Positions 50,644-63,184 of a stretch of DNA of 64,000 nt are shown here, piece by piece. Location: positions 17,825,909 through 17,889,908 of the forward strand of contig JAQNBH010000011.1 of assembly GCA_028752905.1 (NCBI GenBank). Direction: 5' to 3'. A program made the translations under genes and the position numbers. The notes beneath the pieces were generated by a model. That model was not told the DNA's origin. It saw only the letters and a program-made list of their open reading frames with translations, and did not search any database. The first letter of the stretch is position 1, and each line of letters begins with the position of its first letter. Source of the stretch: Cladorhizidae sp. MBARI D1340-BT2 (Eukaryota > Porifera > Demospongiae > Poecilosclerida > Cladorhizidae).

Positions 50644-53600
50644 CAGTGGGAGACAAAAAAGTTCCGGTTTCATACCAATTCCAACGCTAATGTTACGATG
50701 TCAGAGAAATTTCCAACGCCGAATCGATGCAAAAAAAAACAGACAGATAATGCAAAACAAACACCGTTAAGTTGACATTTCCAATTTTTTAATCTTGTGC
50801 TTTATCTTGCGCTTAAAAAAAATATACTAACACGAGCGCACATGCTCACCCGCACATGTGGTAGTTGTTGAACAATCAAGCTAAATCTAGCGAGTGATCT
50901 TTGCTCCACTTTGTTTTCTTCTTCCCAGAAGTCATTTTCTCCATCAAGAAGTTTATTGCTGACAGAAGTATTAGTTTTTCTCTTCCTAGCTTTTTGGCCA
51001 GTGCCCAGTAGTGTCTGTCCTTCAGGTATAGCTCTCAACTTTGTATTAGTAGCTCTGCCTTCTAGTACATTGCTACACTGTGTAGCTACATGTAAGATGA
51101 GTTAGACTAAGCTAGCTATATAGTTTTGTAGAGGTTAGATTTTCTAAGCATAGTGTTAGGCAAACCCTGGGCTTGTAAAACAAGCCCCTTTTTAAAGTGC
51201 TCACAGAACTTCTAGTAGCTAGCAAGCCTTGCCTTAGAGAGACTTCACAGAGTAGCTTAGCAAGCATTTTCTTAGAAAGGTTAAAGGTTTTACATAGCAG
51301 GACTTGCATTAGAAAACGTAACCTCTAAAAACCTCTAGCTAAGCTAGGCCTCACATCAACCATGTATAGACCAAGAGCAGATACATTTACGCATTGCCCA
51401 ATGGAGAACTCTGTGTCAATGGTGGTCCTAAGTATGGTGGAGGATGGTCATGTGTTTGGTGATAGGTGTAATGTAAGAGTGGAAAAGTTCTGTCAGTAGT
51501 GTAAAATTTCGGCAATGCTTAGTGGATGACTTTATTATGTTTTGTTGTACTTGCAACAGGACCTCAGACTTCGATGTTGGAGTTATAATAGGTTTGTCCT
51601 TGATGGCCCCATCAACCTACACATAATAGTCTACATCTCCCCTACATTCGCTGGTTCCAACTACTTACCTGTTCATGGACCCTATTGGATTTGAGCTTGG
51701 AGTCAATCCAGCAGACATACAAGTGTTTGTGCTCGCAAAATAGCAATGACATGGAAAATGTTTATAGTGTTAGTTTTGTAACTGACTGTCAGCTTTTATT
51801 ATGTGAAGATGTCTTTTAATAAACTACTACAAGGCAAGTTCATCTGCTTCACACAAAAAATTTCAAATGTCAGAGAAATAGTGACATACTGAAACACACA
51901 AACACTTGGTTGCAGCTTTGAAACCATGCTTTACACCAAAAATGTGTCCTGCCAATTGGGTAGTCTTGGTAGTGAAAGCCAACATGATGAGGTGTTATTG
52001 TCACTGGTGATAGTTATGCAATCTCAATGATTATGGTAACCTTATTACCAGTGAAAAAAAATTCTAGCAATTTTGTATACATGCATGAACCACCAGTGAA
52101 TAAGTACAACATTCAATAGCCAGTTGCTGCTCCTTGTAGCTCAATAATCCTTAACCCTCTCACTGTCAGCATTGTGGAGAATTATTTTAAATTTAACACA
52201 GCCACATTAAAAAATTAATATCAAATCAGATATTTAGCTGAACCATTTACCATTTTGGTCATGTGATAGCATGATTGTTTTAGAAGTTGTGGTCAAAAGG
52301 TGTGACCACAAACTGACCACATACTATGAATATAATTATGCAAACAATGGTCATGATTAGGAGTGCCATAACTTCCATGTTATGGACTCGATATATAGCC
52401 CATAAGATAGCTCTATCCTTATCCTTTCTTTTGCTTCTAAGAACGTAGGAATATACATTACTATACAAAAGTTATGCCAACCCATAATAAGGTCTTCATA
52501 AATCGACCACAAAAATGTCCTTATTTATCAACAAGAACTTTGTCAATACAACATTCAGTAAACATTTGATATAATTGTTTGACATAATGTAATCGAAAGA
52601 CATTTTGGGTGGAGTTTGAGGTGAAATCAGTGTCTGTGGCAAAAGTCAACCAAGTTGTGGAAAGCATGGAAACAATTCCGATCCTCCATAATCCAAAGGT
52701 GAACATTGCAGTATTTGCATTGCACACGACTATCTCCGAGGTAGGAATGGATGCCTTCACATTCTTCGTCACTTGATTCATCACCAGAAATGTCCCAAGC
52801 TACCCTAGTCACTTGGGAAATAATTTCAGCTATTGACAGTCTCGTTGATATCGTCCGACTGAAAATCGTTCGTGTTTTAAATATAATTTCATTAACTTTC
52901 CTCCGTCCAACCGCCGTAATTTTTTTGGTTTAAATAGAGTATGAATTCAGCTATCTTTTGATATAAAAATTATTGCCTATTGACAAATGCTTATATTTTA
53001 TTTTTCAAAGCCGTGGCGCCGTGTGGCGCCATTGATGAGAGGGTTAAGAATTGAGTGCAGTCTATGGATCTCGAGTTTGACTGCATTCATCAGTCCATAT
53101 AATTCTACGCCACAAGTCACCTCCCAAAGAAAATGACAGATTTCACTCCAATCTTTTGATCTGTAAAGGCAGGGAAAAATATATATATTATTGTTAATAT
53201 TACATTGCCTTTATAATTTGGAAATCAAATGTTTCACTGGCACAAGCTAAGCTTGCTAAGAAGTAAGCTAAAGATTATCTATGACATAAAAGGTCTTAGC
53301 CTACTGTACATTAAACTGGTCCTTCAAGCCCCCAAGCCACAGCCCAGGCAAGCTATGGTCTTGAGCTTACCCTTCAAATTTAAAACAAGCTCATCATTCA
53401 AGCTTCCTTAGCTAAGCCAAACCAGCTTATAAACTGTAAGCTTAAACCAGGTTGTTAGCTAAACTAAGCTTAGCAAGCTTTAGAAATGACAGACAGATTA
53501 CCTTGTTCCACGAGTCTGACAAGCTAATAGTAGAGCTACCTGGAAGGTCTATTCTAGAGTGGTCCTGCACAGCAGAATGGTGCGCAGTGAAATGCTGTAG

Positions 53601-53987
53601 CCCTTGTTTGGTCTGTAGAAGATGCTGGAGCTAGTCGATAGTCGTTTCGTCAGTCAGCTTCTTCTGTTCCTCTATTTCTTCGAGGCTGGCATTAATATCA
53701 AGGGCCTTTTTTGATGAAGAATGACATTATCAAGAAGCGAGAGGCTGCCGGACAAACGAAGTGGAAGCAGCTGGAGTGCGAAGCCCAATTGAAATTGTGG
53801 CACACGAGGTTTGCACGAATGAGAAAGAGGATATTGAACCGTGGAATGATTTGAAATCCCCCCAAAAAGATTCTTTGCCATTGTAATGCGGTCTTTATTA
53901 AAGAACGTTTGAACAACGTTTGAACGATTTTGCTCAGAAATGCCAACGGAATATAAACGCAACGGAACTTTTTTTGGTCTCCTACTG
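50644..53987 (-). mobile_element. TA-flanked terminal-inverted-repeat transposon, copy 2 (3.3 kb, itself interrupted)
   Basis: Left end CAGTGGGAGACAAAAAAGTT after TA (50642-50643). The right end read on the minus strand is CAGTAGGAGACCAAAAAAAG. It is the same family as 26029-28208 but opposite in orientation; long stretches align throughout. The right flank reads TG where TA is expected. It contains the piggyBac insertion 52155-53043. A minus-strand coding-like stretch at 50830-51038 is shared with copy 1, with a usable GT donor (gcgg|gtgagc). No transposase is recognised. Confidence 0.8.
52155..53043 (-). mobile_element. piggyBac-type element, 889 bp, inserted at TTAA
   Basis: Flanked by TTAA on both sides (52151-52154 and 53044-53047). 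Both ends begin CCCTCTCA when read inward. Copy 1 of the host element lacks this segment, so it is an insertion. The minus strand holds a fragment with SGDESSDEE, typical of piggyBac N-termini, joined to CKYCNVHLWIMEDRNCFHAF, which resembles the C-terminal Cys/His finger of piggyBac transposases. The catalytic middle is absent, so this is an internally deleted, non-autonomous copy. Confidence 0.8.
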
Positions 53988-54134
53988 TGAACAGTCGTTT
54001 TCCACATGGTTGTGATGAAAACAAAGTACAGGAATCGGCTTGAAATAGAAAAGGACATGATTGTCATGTTGAGTTGCACTGAGCCACAGATTGGAAAACT
54101 GGTGGCTGAGAAACAGGTTCAACCATCACATTGA
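53988..54134 (+). pseudogene. hAT (ZBED5-like) transposase gene, C-terminal end
   Basis: After the inserted element the plus strand continues with an EQSF piece and, one frame shift on, VVMKTKYRNRLEIEKDMIVM and a PQIGKLVAEKQVQPSH ending before TGA at 54132-54134. This is the characteristic C-terminal end of ZBED5-like hAT transposases (KTKYRNRL, then KQ-x-QPSH). It confirms that the TA-type element sits inside the dimerisation domain. Confidence 0.85.
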
Positions 54135-54280
54135 TCATTGACCACATTATTTTAAGTAAGCAATAAATGTGAATAATTCTTATGATTTTTCGTAACACGT
54201 GTGAATTTGTTCTTCGACGTTGCACTCTGATGCTGGGTTCTGGAATGGGATCGCCACCAGAAAAAGGTTGGTAACCAGGG

Positions 54281-54288
54281 GTATAAGC
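54281..54288. repeat. 8-bp target site duplication of the hAT element, right copy
   Basis: GTATAAGC, identical to 48936-48943. Confidence 0.85.
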
Positions 54289-56653
54289 AATGGTCCGACT
54301 TGAGTATAAAAAGGAAGAGAGTGAATATCTCATCAGTTAGTTGAGCGTTGTAGTTGTTCTTCTAGTATTGCTTACCGTTGTTGTTCCATTCATGGTAGCA
54401 TATTATTAGTCTAATTAATACTTTGAAAATTAAAAGAAGTCTTTGTCAGGCCTCAACCCTGACTGGCTGCAGAGTAGCCCTGCAAAGATCAAACATTATA
54501 AATACTGCACTGACGTATTTCTCTATATAGATGTGTATCTCTGGATGGGATATTGTATAGATACACACATACATGTACACACACACATCTCTGCACGTAC
54601 ACATCCACCCACACACAGACCTATCAAGTTGCACACATTGGATGACAAACTATTGTCCTGTCATGCTCTCATAAATCATGCATCACAGAATTCCCTCCTC
54701 TTAGACTCATCACACATGGCTAAATAATACACACCAAGATATACCCCATATAAACCGTATGTAATAAGCACCCACTATGCTGTTTTCAGTGATCTAGGAT
54801 TAGGCAGGTTCATATAGCAAACACCAAGTATATAGATGTTATCGAAACTATACATGAAGCTGATGAGAAGGATAGTAAACGCCATCCATTTTCCATTTGA
54901 AGACTTGAATGGAGCCTAAATCATTGACTGAAAAGTTATAGGGAATTTGAAGTCCTGGAAAAAAGCTAAAGTACGGGCACCAGCTACACACTGAAACAAC
55001 CAGCAAATCTCACCTAGAGCTAGCTTTATCTCGTTGACATACTTCATTTTAAATGATCACTTGAATGCAAAAAGCACAGGTTCTCATGCTTGAGAGCTCT
55101 GCAAACATCTCTGGATGATGGGCACTAGATGCATAACACACACAAAATAGTTCACTTCCAGCACTGAAGCAGACCAATCAGAATCATGTAATGTAGCAAG
55201 TGGTGTTCTGAACCATCAGCTTCTAGTAAACATTACATGCTCGTGGATTAGGAGCTGTCTGAACCCGGAACAGCTTCGACTGCTTGTGGCTGGTATCTGC
55301 TATATCATGAAGGGACTCGGGGCAGAGGGCAATGCCAGGAAACAATCAGGTTAAAGTGTTATATAGCTAGCTGGTAGTTTTCTCTAACTGAAGCATGTTG
55401 GATGTCAGTAGTGTGGTATAGCTACTTATGTAGGTAGAGACAGTTTACTAGTGGAGATACTTTCAGCAGAAAACTTCTTATCCACAACCGCGATAATTGT
55501 ACTCAAGCTGAAGCTGCTATTGTTGCTGTCCATTGGTGGGTGGTGAAGGTGAAGTTCAGGATTGTTTAGTTAATGTTAAAACTAAGTATTGTGAACCATA
55601 CAAGATAATGCAGTGCAAAGCAATGCAATAATGATATGCTATCAACTGTAAACCACCTTTACCCATCACATTACTAGTCTGATAAGGGTAGCTATATATA
55701 CACACTTGAGGCAAAAGGGTTTTCATAGGCCTCCTCAGTTCCTGTATCTACAGCACATGCTTTGCGCTTCCGCTCTCATTTATATGTTTGACTTTGTTAT
55801 CGTTACACTGAATCACTTCTTTGCGATGCAATTAACTGCATTGCAGAATTACGATGTTGCAGTTTATACACACGTTTACATAGCCATTTATTTATTTGTT
55901 CAGCTCATAATGTACACGTATAAGTAGCACCAGATTCATTACATAGCCACGAGTAATAGTCAAGTGTTAGATTACATAACCCCATCAACCACAGAGAGTT
56001 AGATTGGGATCGGCCTCACCCACTGGATGGCATTGCCCCGTGTGATGATCATGCGTACATATAGACACCTGAGGCAAAAAGGGTTTTCATGATTAGTCTA
56101 GTGTATCGCTTAACTCAATGAATTAGCATACATATTTTATCTCATACGTAGGTGATCACCAAATGGTTTTTGGAATAAACATCTGAGAAACTTGGGTTGC
56201 CCTAGAGATTCGAGGAACTCCATAGCTAGACTGTTCTCTGCCACCTGTTGCTAGTAGCTACTATCTGGAAGACACAGCACTTTTTGTTTATAAAGAAGTC
56301 AAGAAGGCTAGTAACTATGGTGGAGTAATTAACTGTACCTAAGCTAGTTTCATTATATTGCTAGACCAAGTGTAGTATAGCGAAGCATCTTTTACAAAAA
56401 ACAATCCTTTTCCATTCATGAAGTGCATGAAAGTGTTAGTCCTCTAATCATTCGTGCCATGCATGTGCAGATATATGTTGGAGTGTTGATCAAATATCTT
56501 TCTTCAAGTCTATGGGATCTCAGTAGTGACAGATGGCAATGAAGATAGTGACATCCACTGCCAGAAGCTGGAAGACATGACACCTACAGCAGTGCCAGAA
56601 ATTGCAAGGCTTAACAAGCTAGAAAGAGCGACAATTCCAATGACCTTTTCTCT
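54289..56653. other. Probable intron; no gene recognised
   Basis: Short open frames only. The 20-base word family tgaggcaaaagggttttcat occurs twice (near 55707 and 56070), suggesting a small degenerate repeat. Confidence 0.5.
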
Positions 56654-57246
56654 AACTTAATGATGAAGAAGAGGAAACTAATGAATTACTAGAAGATTAG
56701 AATTAGCTCTTTTAAAACCCTTTGTTCAGGTCGTAGTCCTATTTCTATTTATTGCTTTTGTGCTTCTCTTTGTTGGGCTCTAGCTAGCAATAAACTCTGA
56801 CAGGGAGAAGGGTTGCACCAGTGTAGGGAGACTGGATAAATGTGTAAACACATGCCTAGTCCAGGCCAGTCACATGAGGGCTGAGATCTATTGTGTATGC
56901 CCTACAGTTGAGTTTGTACTCATTCAATGTTCACTCGGTGAGGACAACTGGAACATTGTGTATTCAGGTTAAACATTTGAGAAAACAAGGTACAGTATAT
57001 GTATGCAAATTGAGTAATGGTGAGGCATTAGATCTTTCACTGCTGAGGCTTAGAGTTTGACGGAGTGCCCCTTGTGTGCAACATCATATTTTTGCATGAT
57101 CAGTAGTAGAGAAAGGTCACTTTTGCTCCACACCTCTTATATATTATTCCCACTGCCTCTAATGTTTACTATGGAAAGTATGAGCGTACAGTATATTAAT
57201 TATAACTACTGTGTCTAGACATGATGAAATCAGAGGCAGTAAATGA
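56654..57246. repeat. 593-bp tandem duplication, copy 1
   Basis: From aacttaatgatgaagaag to ggcagtaaatg, repeated immediately. I saw no base difference between copies. Confidence 0.95.
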
Positions 57247-57839
57247 ACTTAATGATGAAGAAGAGGAAACTAATGAATTACTAGAAGATTAGAATTAGCT
57301 CTTTTAAAACCCTTTGTTCAGGTCGTAGTCCTATTTCTATTTATTGCTTTTGTGCTTCTCTTTGTTGGGCTCTAGCTAGCAATAAACTCTGACAGGGAGA
57401 AGGGTTGCACCAGTGTAGGGAGACTGGATAAATGTGTAAACACATGCCTAGTCCAGGCCAGTCACATGAGGGCTGAGATCTATTGTGTATGCCCTACAGT
57501 TGAGTTTGTACTCATTCAATGTTCACTCGGTGAGGACAACTGGAACATTGTGTATTCAGGTTAAACATTTGAGAAAACAAGGTACAGTATATGTATGCAA
57601 ATTGAGTAATGGTGAGGCATTAGATCTTTCACTGCTGAGGCTTAGAGTTTGACGGAGTGCCCCTTGTGTGCAACATCATATTTTTGCATGATCAGTAGTA
57701 GAGAAAGGTCACTTTTGCTCCACACCTCTTATATATTATTCCCACTGCCTCTAATGTTTACTATGGAAAGTATGAGCGTACAGTATATTAATTATAACTA
57801 CTGTGTCTAGACATGATGAAATCAGAGGCAGTAAATGTT
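57247..57839. repeat. 593-bp tandem duplication, copy 2
   Basis: Appears identical to 56654-57246. Either very recent or an assembly duplication. Confidence 0.95.
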
Positions 57840-57932
57840 TGGTGTTGTCTAGTTGAAGTTGTTACAATTACTTGACCACAACCCTATTGAATGAGGGATG
57901 TGTAAGCAAGTTAAATAATGCAATACGAAAAG

Positions 57933-57950
57933 CCCCCCCCCCCCCCCCCC
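57933..57950. repeat. Poly-C tract
   Basis: 18 consecutive C just downstream (minus strand) of the Ig-like exon donor. A similar 22-C run is at 28350-28371. Confidence 0.95.
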
Positions 57951-57992
57951 ATACTACTTTGTGTAATATACAGCAACAAGCATCATTTATAC

Positions 57993-58304
57993 CTAATATC
58001 CTCCTGTATGTCAGTCTCTCCTCCAGATTTCCAGCAGCACAGATAACTTCAGTGCAGTTAAGGGTATCACTGTAGGTTATAGCGAGTATACTTATGAAGG
58101 GATTAGAAGTAGGCACTGGCACAACAGCGACATTCTCAACAACTCTGCCAAAAGAAGTTGGATTAAGAATATACCCAATAAAAAAAGGTAGAGCTGTCCA
58201 TTCGACACTCGTTCTATCAGTGGTGCATGTATAATTGACATCAACACCAGGACAGACATCACCAACAACATCAGCAGATAACTCCAGAAATGTATGTGAG
58301 AAAC
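57993..58304 (-). CDS. Ig-like domain exon of a receptor-type gene
   Basis: On the minus strand an acceptor (attatgtag) before 58304 and a donor (attag|gtataa) after 57993 bound a 312-base exon, open throughout, phase 1 at both ends. It encodes about 104 residues with an Ig pattern: CPGVDVNYTCTT (Y-x-C), VEWTALPF (core Trp), FISILAITYSDTL (E/F-strand-like) and LNCTEVICAAG (second Cys pair). The C-P-G-x-V-x-Y-T-C then x-x-W style is familiar from sponge Ig/FN3 receptor families. It lies upstream of the FN3-like and TM exons with matching phase. The full gene start and any exon further right are not visible. Confidence 0.6.
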
Positions 58305-58555
58305 CTACATAATAGAGAAAAAGGAAAACATATAGAAATATTCACCAGTCAAATCATACCACCACCACCACCACACAGAGAGGGAGTAGTTGTTAGTTTG
58401 GTTGATGCCTTGCGTGACTAAATTTGAAATCCTACAATTATTAGACTATATTGCTCTAGTCATTGTCCTGGCCTTAGCATAGCTAATACAGTAACTGTGT
58501 ACTGGTCTGTACAATATTCATGCCATTATGATGTTGTAATGTTTGGATTTTGATA
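58305..58555. other. Short non-coding stretch
   Basis: Contains an (ACC)n patch near 58363; otherwise nothing recognised. Confidence 0.5.
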
Positions 58556-60300
58556 GCTCAGTGGGCCACCCCTGTTAATCAAGAAGAATAAGAACAGAAC
58601 CTGAGCTACAGTAAGTGGGCCGCCCATGTTAACAAGAAGAATAAGAGAAGACTCTGAGCTCAGTCGGACACCCCTGTGAATCAAGAAGAAAAAGAACAGA
58701 CCCTGAGCTCAGTGGGACACCCATGTGAATCAAGAAGAATAAGAGTAGACCCTGAGCGCAGTGGGACACCACTGTGAATCAAGAAGAATAAGAGTAGACC
58801 TCAGTGGGCCAACCATGAAAATCAAAAAGAAGAATAGTAGCCTCTGAGCTCAGTGGTCCATCACTGTCAATCAAGAATAATAAGAGTAGACCCGGAGCTC
58901 AGTGAGCCATCCCTGTGAATCAAGAAGAATAAGAGTAGACCCTTAGCTAAGTGAGCCACCCCTGTGTGTCAAGAAGAATAAGAGTAGACCCTTAGCTCAT
59001 TGGGTCACCCCTGTGAATAACTAGAATAAGAGTAGACACTTAGCTCAGTGGAACACCCCTGTGAATCAAGAGTAGACCCTTAGCTTAGTGGCACAACCCT
59101 GTGAATCAAGAAGAATAAGAGTAATCCTTAGCTCAGTGAGTACACCCCTGTGAATCAACAAGAATAAGAGTAGACCCTGAGTTCAGTGGAACACCCCTGT
59201 GAATCAAGAAGAATAAGAGTACACCCTGAACTCAGTGGGACACCCCTGTTAATCAAGAAGAATAAGAGTAGACCCTTAGCTCAGTAAGCCACACCAGAGT
59301 GTCCAGAAGAATAAGAGTAGACCCTTAGCTCAGTTGGACACCACTGTGAATCAAGAAGAATAAGAGTATATACATGTACATGTAGACACTTAGATCAGTG
59401 AGCCACCCCTGTGTGTAAGGAAGAATAAGAGTAGACCCTTATCTCATTGGGACACCCCTGTGAATCAAGAAGAATAAGAGTAGACCCTTAGCTCAGTGGG
59501 ACACCCCTGTGAATCAAGAAGAAGAAGAATAGACCCTTAGTTCAGTGGGCCACCCCTGTGAATCAAGAAGTATAAGAGTAGACCCTGTGCTCTGTGGGAC
59601 ACCCTTGTGAATAAAGAAGATTAAGAGTAGACCCTTAGCTTAGTTGGACTCCCCTGTGAATCAAGAAGAATAAGAGTAGATCCTTAGCTCAGTGAGGACA
59701 CCCCTGTGAATCAAGAAGAATAAGAGTAGACCCTGAGCTCAGTAGGACACCCCTGTGAATCAAGAAGATTAAGAGTAGACCCTTACATAGCTTAGTGGGA
59801 CACCCCTGTGAATCAAGAAGAATAAGAGTAGATCCTTAGCTCAGCGAAGACACCCATGTGAATAAGAGTAGACCATGAGCTCAGTGGGACACCCCTGTGA
59901 ATCAAGAAGAATAAGAGTAGACCATTAGCTCAGTGGGACACCGCTGTGAATAAAGAAGACCCTGAGCTCAGTGGGACAGCCCTGTGAATCAAGAAGAATA
60001 AGAGTAGACCCTTAGCTCAGTGGGACACCCCTGTGAATCATGAAGAATAAGAGTAGACCCTTAGCTCAGTAACCTACACCAGTGTGTCCAGAAGAATAAG
60101 AGTAGACCCTTAGCTCAGTGGGAGACACCTGTGAATCAAGAAGAATAAGAGTAGACCCTGAGCTCAGTAGGACACCCCGGTGAATCAAGAATAAGAGTAG
60201 ACCCTTAGCTCAGTGGCCTGTGAATCAAGAAGATCAGAGTAGACCCTTAGCTCAGGAAGCCAACCCTGTGTGTCAAGAAGAATAAGAGTAGACCCTAGCT
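58556..60300 (+). repeat. 49-bp minisatellite, main block left of the inserted element
   Basis: About 36 units built on gctcagtgggacacccctgt and gaatcaagaagaataagag. Units vary in length by small indels. It is the same family as the reversed copies at 25340-25545. It is split by the transposon 60302-62553. Confidence 0.95.
58607..58613. other. Possible transposon excision footprint TACAGTA
   Basis: One minisatellite unit reads gagcTACAGTAagtgggcc. A sister unit near 58942 reads agcTAagtgag, and the transposon at 60302 is inserted at just such a gcTAagtg site. TA-CAG-TA is what a Tc1/mariner-type element with CAG ends leaves after excision. Inference only. Confidence 0.4.
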
Positions 60301-60301
60301 A

Positions 60302-62553
60302 CAGTAGAGGCCAAAAAAACATGCCGGTTGCGTTTATTTTGAACGCGCGTAGACGCTTACCGTTTCCAACCGTTACTTAACAAACGCTAACAACGCAAAT
60401 AAACGGTTAACGTTTACGAGAGTTTTGCGCAGCGACGCTGACAAAGGTCAGCGCTTCCGCGCAAAGGTCACCAAAGCGCACGAGATTTGTGCCTCGTGGC
60501 AAGTTAATTTTTTAGCTGCTTGAGACTCGACTCGTCTTTGCTTCTCGTCTTTGCTTCGAGATTTTGAAAGGATTAGATCGTATAAGTTGTTGAAAAGATA
60601 TCCTGAAGCCCACGGTGAAAAACAGTGAGTTGATTCTATATGATTGTGATATAAAGACCTCTTTTCAGCTAGTAGCTGATCCTTCACAGGTTTGTTAGTC
60701 ATTCTTCTGACTATAGCACTTGCAAGCCTTTTTTTCTTAAGTTGTTCCATAAGAATAGGCTAGCAAAACATAGCTAGCTTTTGTGTGCAAGCCTTTAGCT
60801 ACATACCATGCTCTCAAGGTATAAAAGTGTCGATAGTTAAACTTTATCTTGACTAGGGGATAGTTTGTATATCAGAATTCTCTAACTGCTATTATTGCAG
60901 CTTTGAGTTTGTTTATATATGGGAGAGCAAAAATGTAGATGGTCCTGTTATTTGGACATGCTGATTGGCAGCAAATAAAATGTAGGTAGGATTTTGGTGA
61001 TGACCCCTAGTTTCCTTCCAAGATCTCCACCAACATTTCCAGCTGTGTAACCCACATTACACCAATTTGTTGACATGTTCTTATTTGGAGATGGGTAAGG
61101 TGGTTATGCATCCAAAATGAATAATGTATTGGACAATATGATTGTGTATTTCATTCTTATCTTTGACATATGTATAATAGAATGTTCTTCGTTGGAGAAG
61201 AACCAGAGGGAGCTAACCCACCCGTGTGCCACTTCTGGAGAACAGGTTGGCTCCGATAACTCTCCCAGTGCCTCAGTGCCTCAGCCTTCTCCAGTTTGTC
61301 TTCAAGGTTCAATGAAGTTGACACCCCATTTCTCCACCTGCCTTGGTACCAGGCCCCCTCCTTTCAGACCGTTGATTTGAAGGTGGTCACTCAAAAGTGG
61401 GACATCACCTTTTTTTAAATTATTTTTATTTTTATTTATTTTAATATAGATTGTTATAAGTGTTAGTTACTACATAGTATGTTGTAACATGTGATGGCCT
61501 TAACAGGCTCAGCAATATCAAGATTGAATTATTTTGTGCAACAATTGAATTGAAACAACATTTATAACCATATAATTGAACAGTTATCAGGTAGAAAACA
61601 AAATAGAAAATAGAGCAGCAATTTGAAAAAGAAGCTTCTGCTACAGGATTAGTTCCAGAACCTTCATTCTTCCCACCTGAAGTAGTGCAAGTCCCCTGAG
61701 CATCAGTGGTCTCAGCGAGAGCACAGCAGTTGCAGTCAGCATCTGTCTTCTACCTGAAGCACTTTCGTTCTAATCTGCATTTAATAGTATTAATAAAGGT
61801 GAGGTGTAGAAACCTACGCTTGACCGTCAAAAGGCTGATTTCGACTGCACTGCTTCTTGATAGGTGACGCTCGACTGAAGTACGAAACCAGAGGCTTAGG
61901 CTAGACTGTAATACTTCAGGTGGGAAGAGTGAAGGCTCTGGAATGAAGAAACTTGAGAGCGCTCGCTCGCAATTGAGGCAGCAAGACAATTGCGAAGCGC
62001 TTGCGCTTCAGCACCGCTACGCGGACGGTTTATCTCGTTTGCTACCTGTCAGAGAAGGAAGACATAGCGGAGAACAAAGGTTATGACCACAACAATGTCC
62101 AAGAACATTATCCGAACATTCATCTACAAGACCACAGTATTTGTGTGCAAGACCATAGTGCCGGGTGTAAATCCGTGTGCAATTAAAGAGATAGCTAGAG
62201 AGCTAGCAAAGGGAGAGAGAGAGTATCTATGTTAGAGCCAAGCGCATAACAGGCTGGACTAGCTGATAGATCACTGGGAACTGTATTTGTATATTGATGT
62301 ACAAAGCAATCATTGTTCACTTTTACCTGGGTGAAGGGTACGAAGGCTCTTATAAAGCCTAGGGGTGAAAGTATTGGGCTAGTCAGAGTGAGGACTAGTC
62401 GGCGCAGTGAATACTAAGGGAAAGTATTGCTGACACTACCGTTGGTTTCCGTTGGGACTGCTAGCGTTTACGGTGTGCGTTTATTTGCGTTTACGGTTCG
62501 AGTTTTTTTACGTTGAACGCGACGCAACCGGCATGTTTTTTTGGCGTGTACTG
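60302..62553 (+). mobile_element. TA-flanked inverted-repeat transposon with CGTT-rich ends, 2.25 kb
   Basis: Left end CAGTAGAGGCCAAAAAAAC after TA (60300-60301). The right end read on the minus strand is CAGTACACGCCAAAAAAACA, followed by TA (62554-62555). About 30 terminal bases match, including ATGCCGGTTGCGT. The first and last 150 bases are dense in AACG/CGTT words and CpG, unlike the surroundings. It is inserted in the 49-bp minisatellite. Internal open frames (60448-60750 minus, 61117-61380 plus, 61750-61989 minus) have no recognised domain. Sequence near 61657-61690 recurs inverted near 61910-61945. It shares interior sequence (ggccttaacaggctcagcaa) with the element starting at 63185. 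Confidence 0.85.
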
Positions 62554-62555
62554 TA

Positions 62556-63184
62556 AGTGGGACACCCCTGTGAATCAATAAGAATAAGAATAGACCCTGA
62601 GCTCAGGAAGCCAACCCTGTGTGTCAAGAAGAATAAGAGTAGACCCTAGCTCAGTGGGACACCACTGTGAATCAAGAAGAATAAGAGTAGACCCTTAGCT
62701 CAGTGAGCCACCCCTGTGTGTCAAGAAGAATAAGAGTAGACCCTCAGCTCAGTGGGACACCCCTGTGAGTCAAGAAGAATAAGTAGACCCTTAGCTCAGT
62801 GGGACACCCCTGTGAATCAAGAAGAATAAGAGTAGACGCTGAGCTCAGTGGGCCACCCCTGTGAATCAAGAAGAATAAGAGTAGACGCTGAGCTCAGTGG
62901 GCCACCCCTGTGAATCAAGAAGAATAAGAGTAGACACTTAGCTCTGTGGGCCATTCCTGTGAATCAAGAAGAATAAGAGTAGACACTTAGCTCAGTGGGA
63001 CACCCCTGTGAATCAAGAAGAATAAGAGTAGACCCTTAGCTCTGTTGGCCATCCCTGTGAATCAAGAAGAATAAGAGTAGACCCTTAGCTCAGTAGGACA
63101 CCCCTGTGAATCAAGAAGAATAAGAGTACATCTTAGCTCAATGGGGCACCCCTGTGAATCAAGAAGAATAAGAGTAGACCCTTA
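62556..63184 (+). repeat. 49-bp minisatellite, block between two transposons
   Basis: About 13 further units of the 58556-60300 repeat, the continuation of that array after the inserted element. Confidence 0.95.

Larger units (their letters stand above)
48944..54280 (+). mobile_element. hAT transposon (ZBED/Buster-like) carrying nested insertions
   Basis: Both ends carry degenerate inverted termini: CTACGGTTCCCAACC on the left and, read on the minus strand, CCCTGGTTACCAACC on the right (11 of 15 equal). The flanking duplication is GTATAAGC. The inside encodes a hAT transposase related to ZBED5/Buster proteins on the plus strand, split by a 3.3-kb inverted-repeat element at 50644-53987. Without that insertion the hAT copy is about 2.0 kb. 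Confidence 0.88.
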
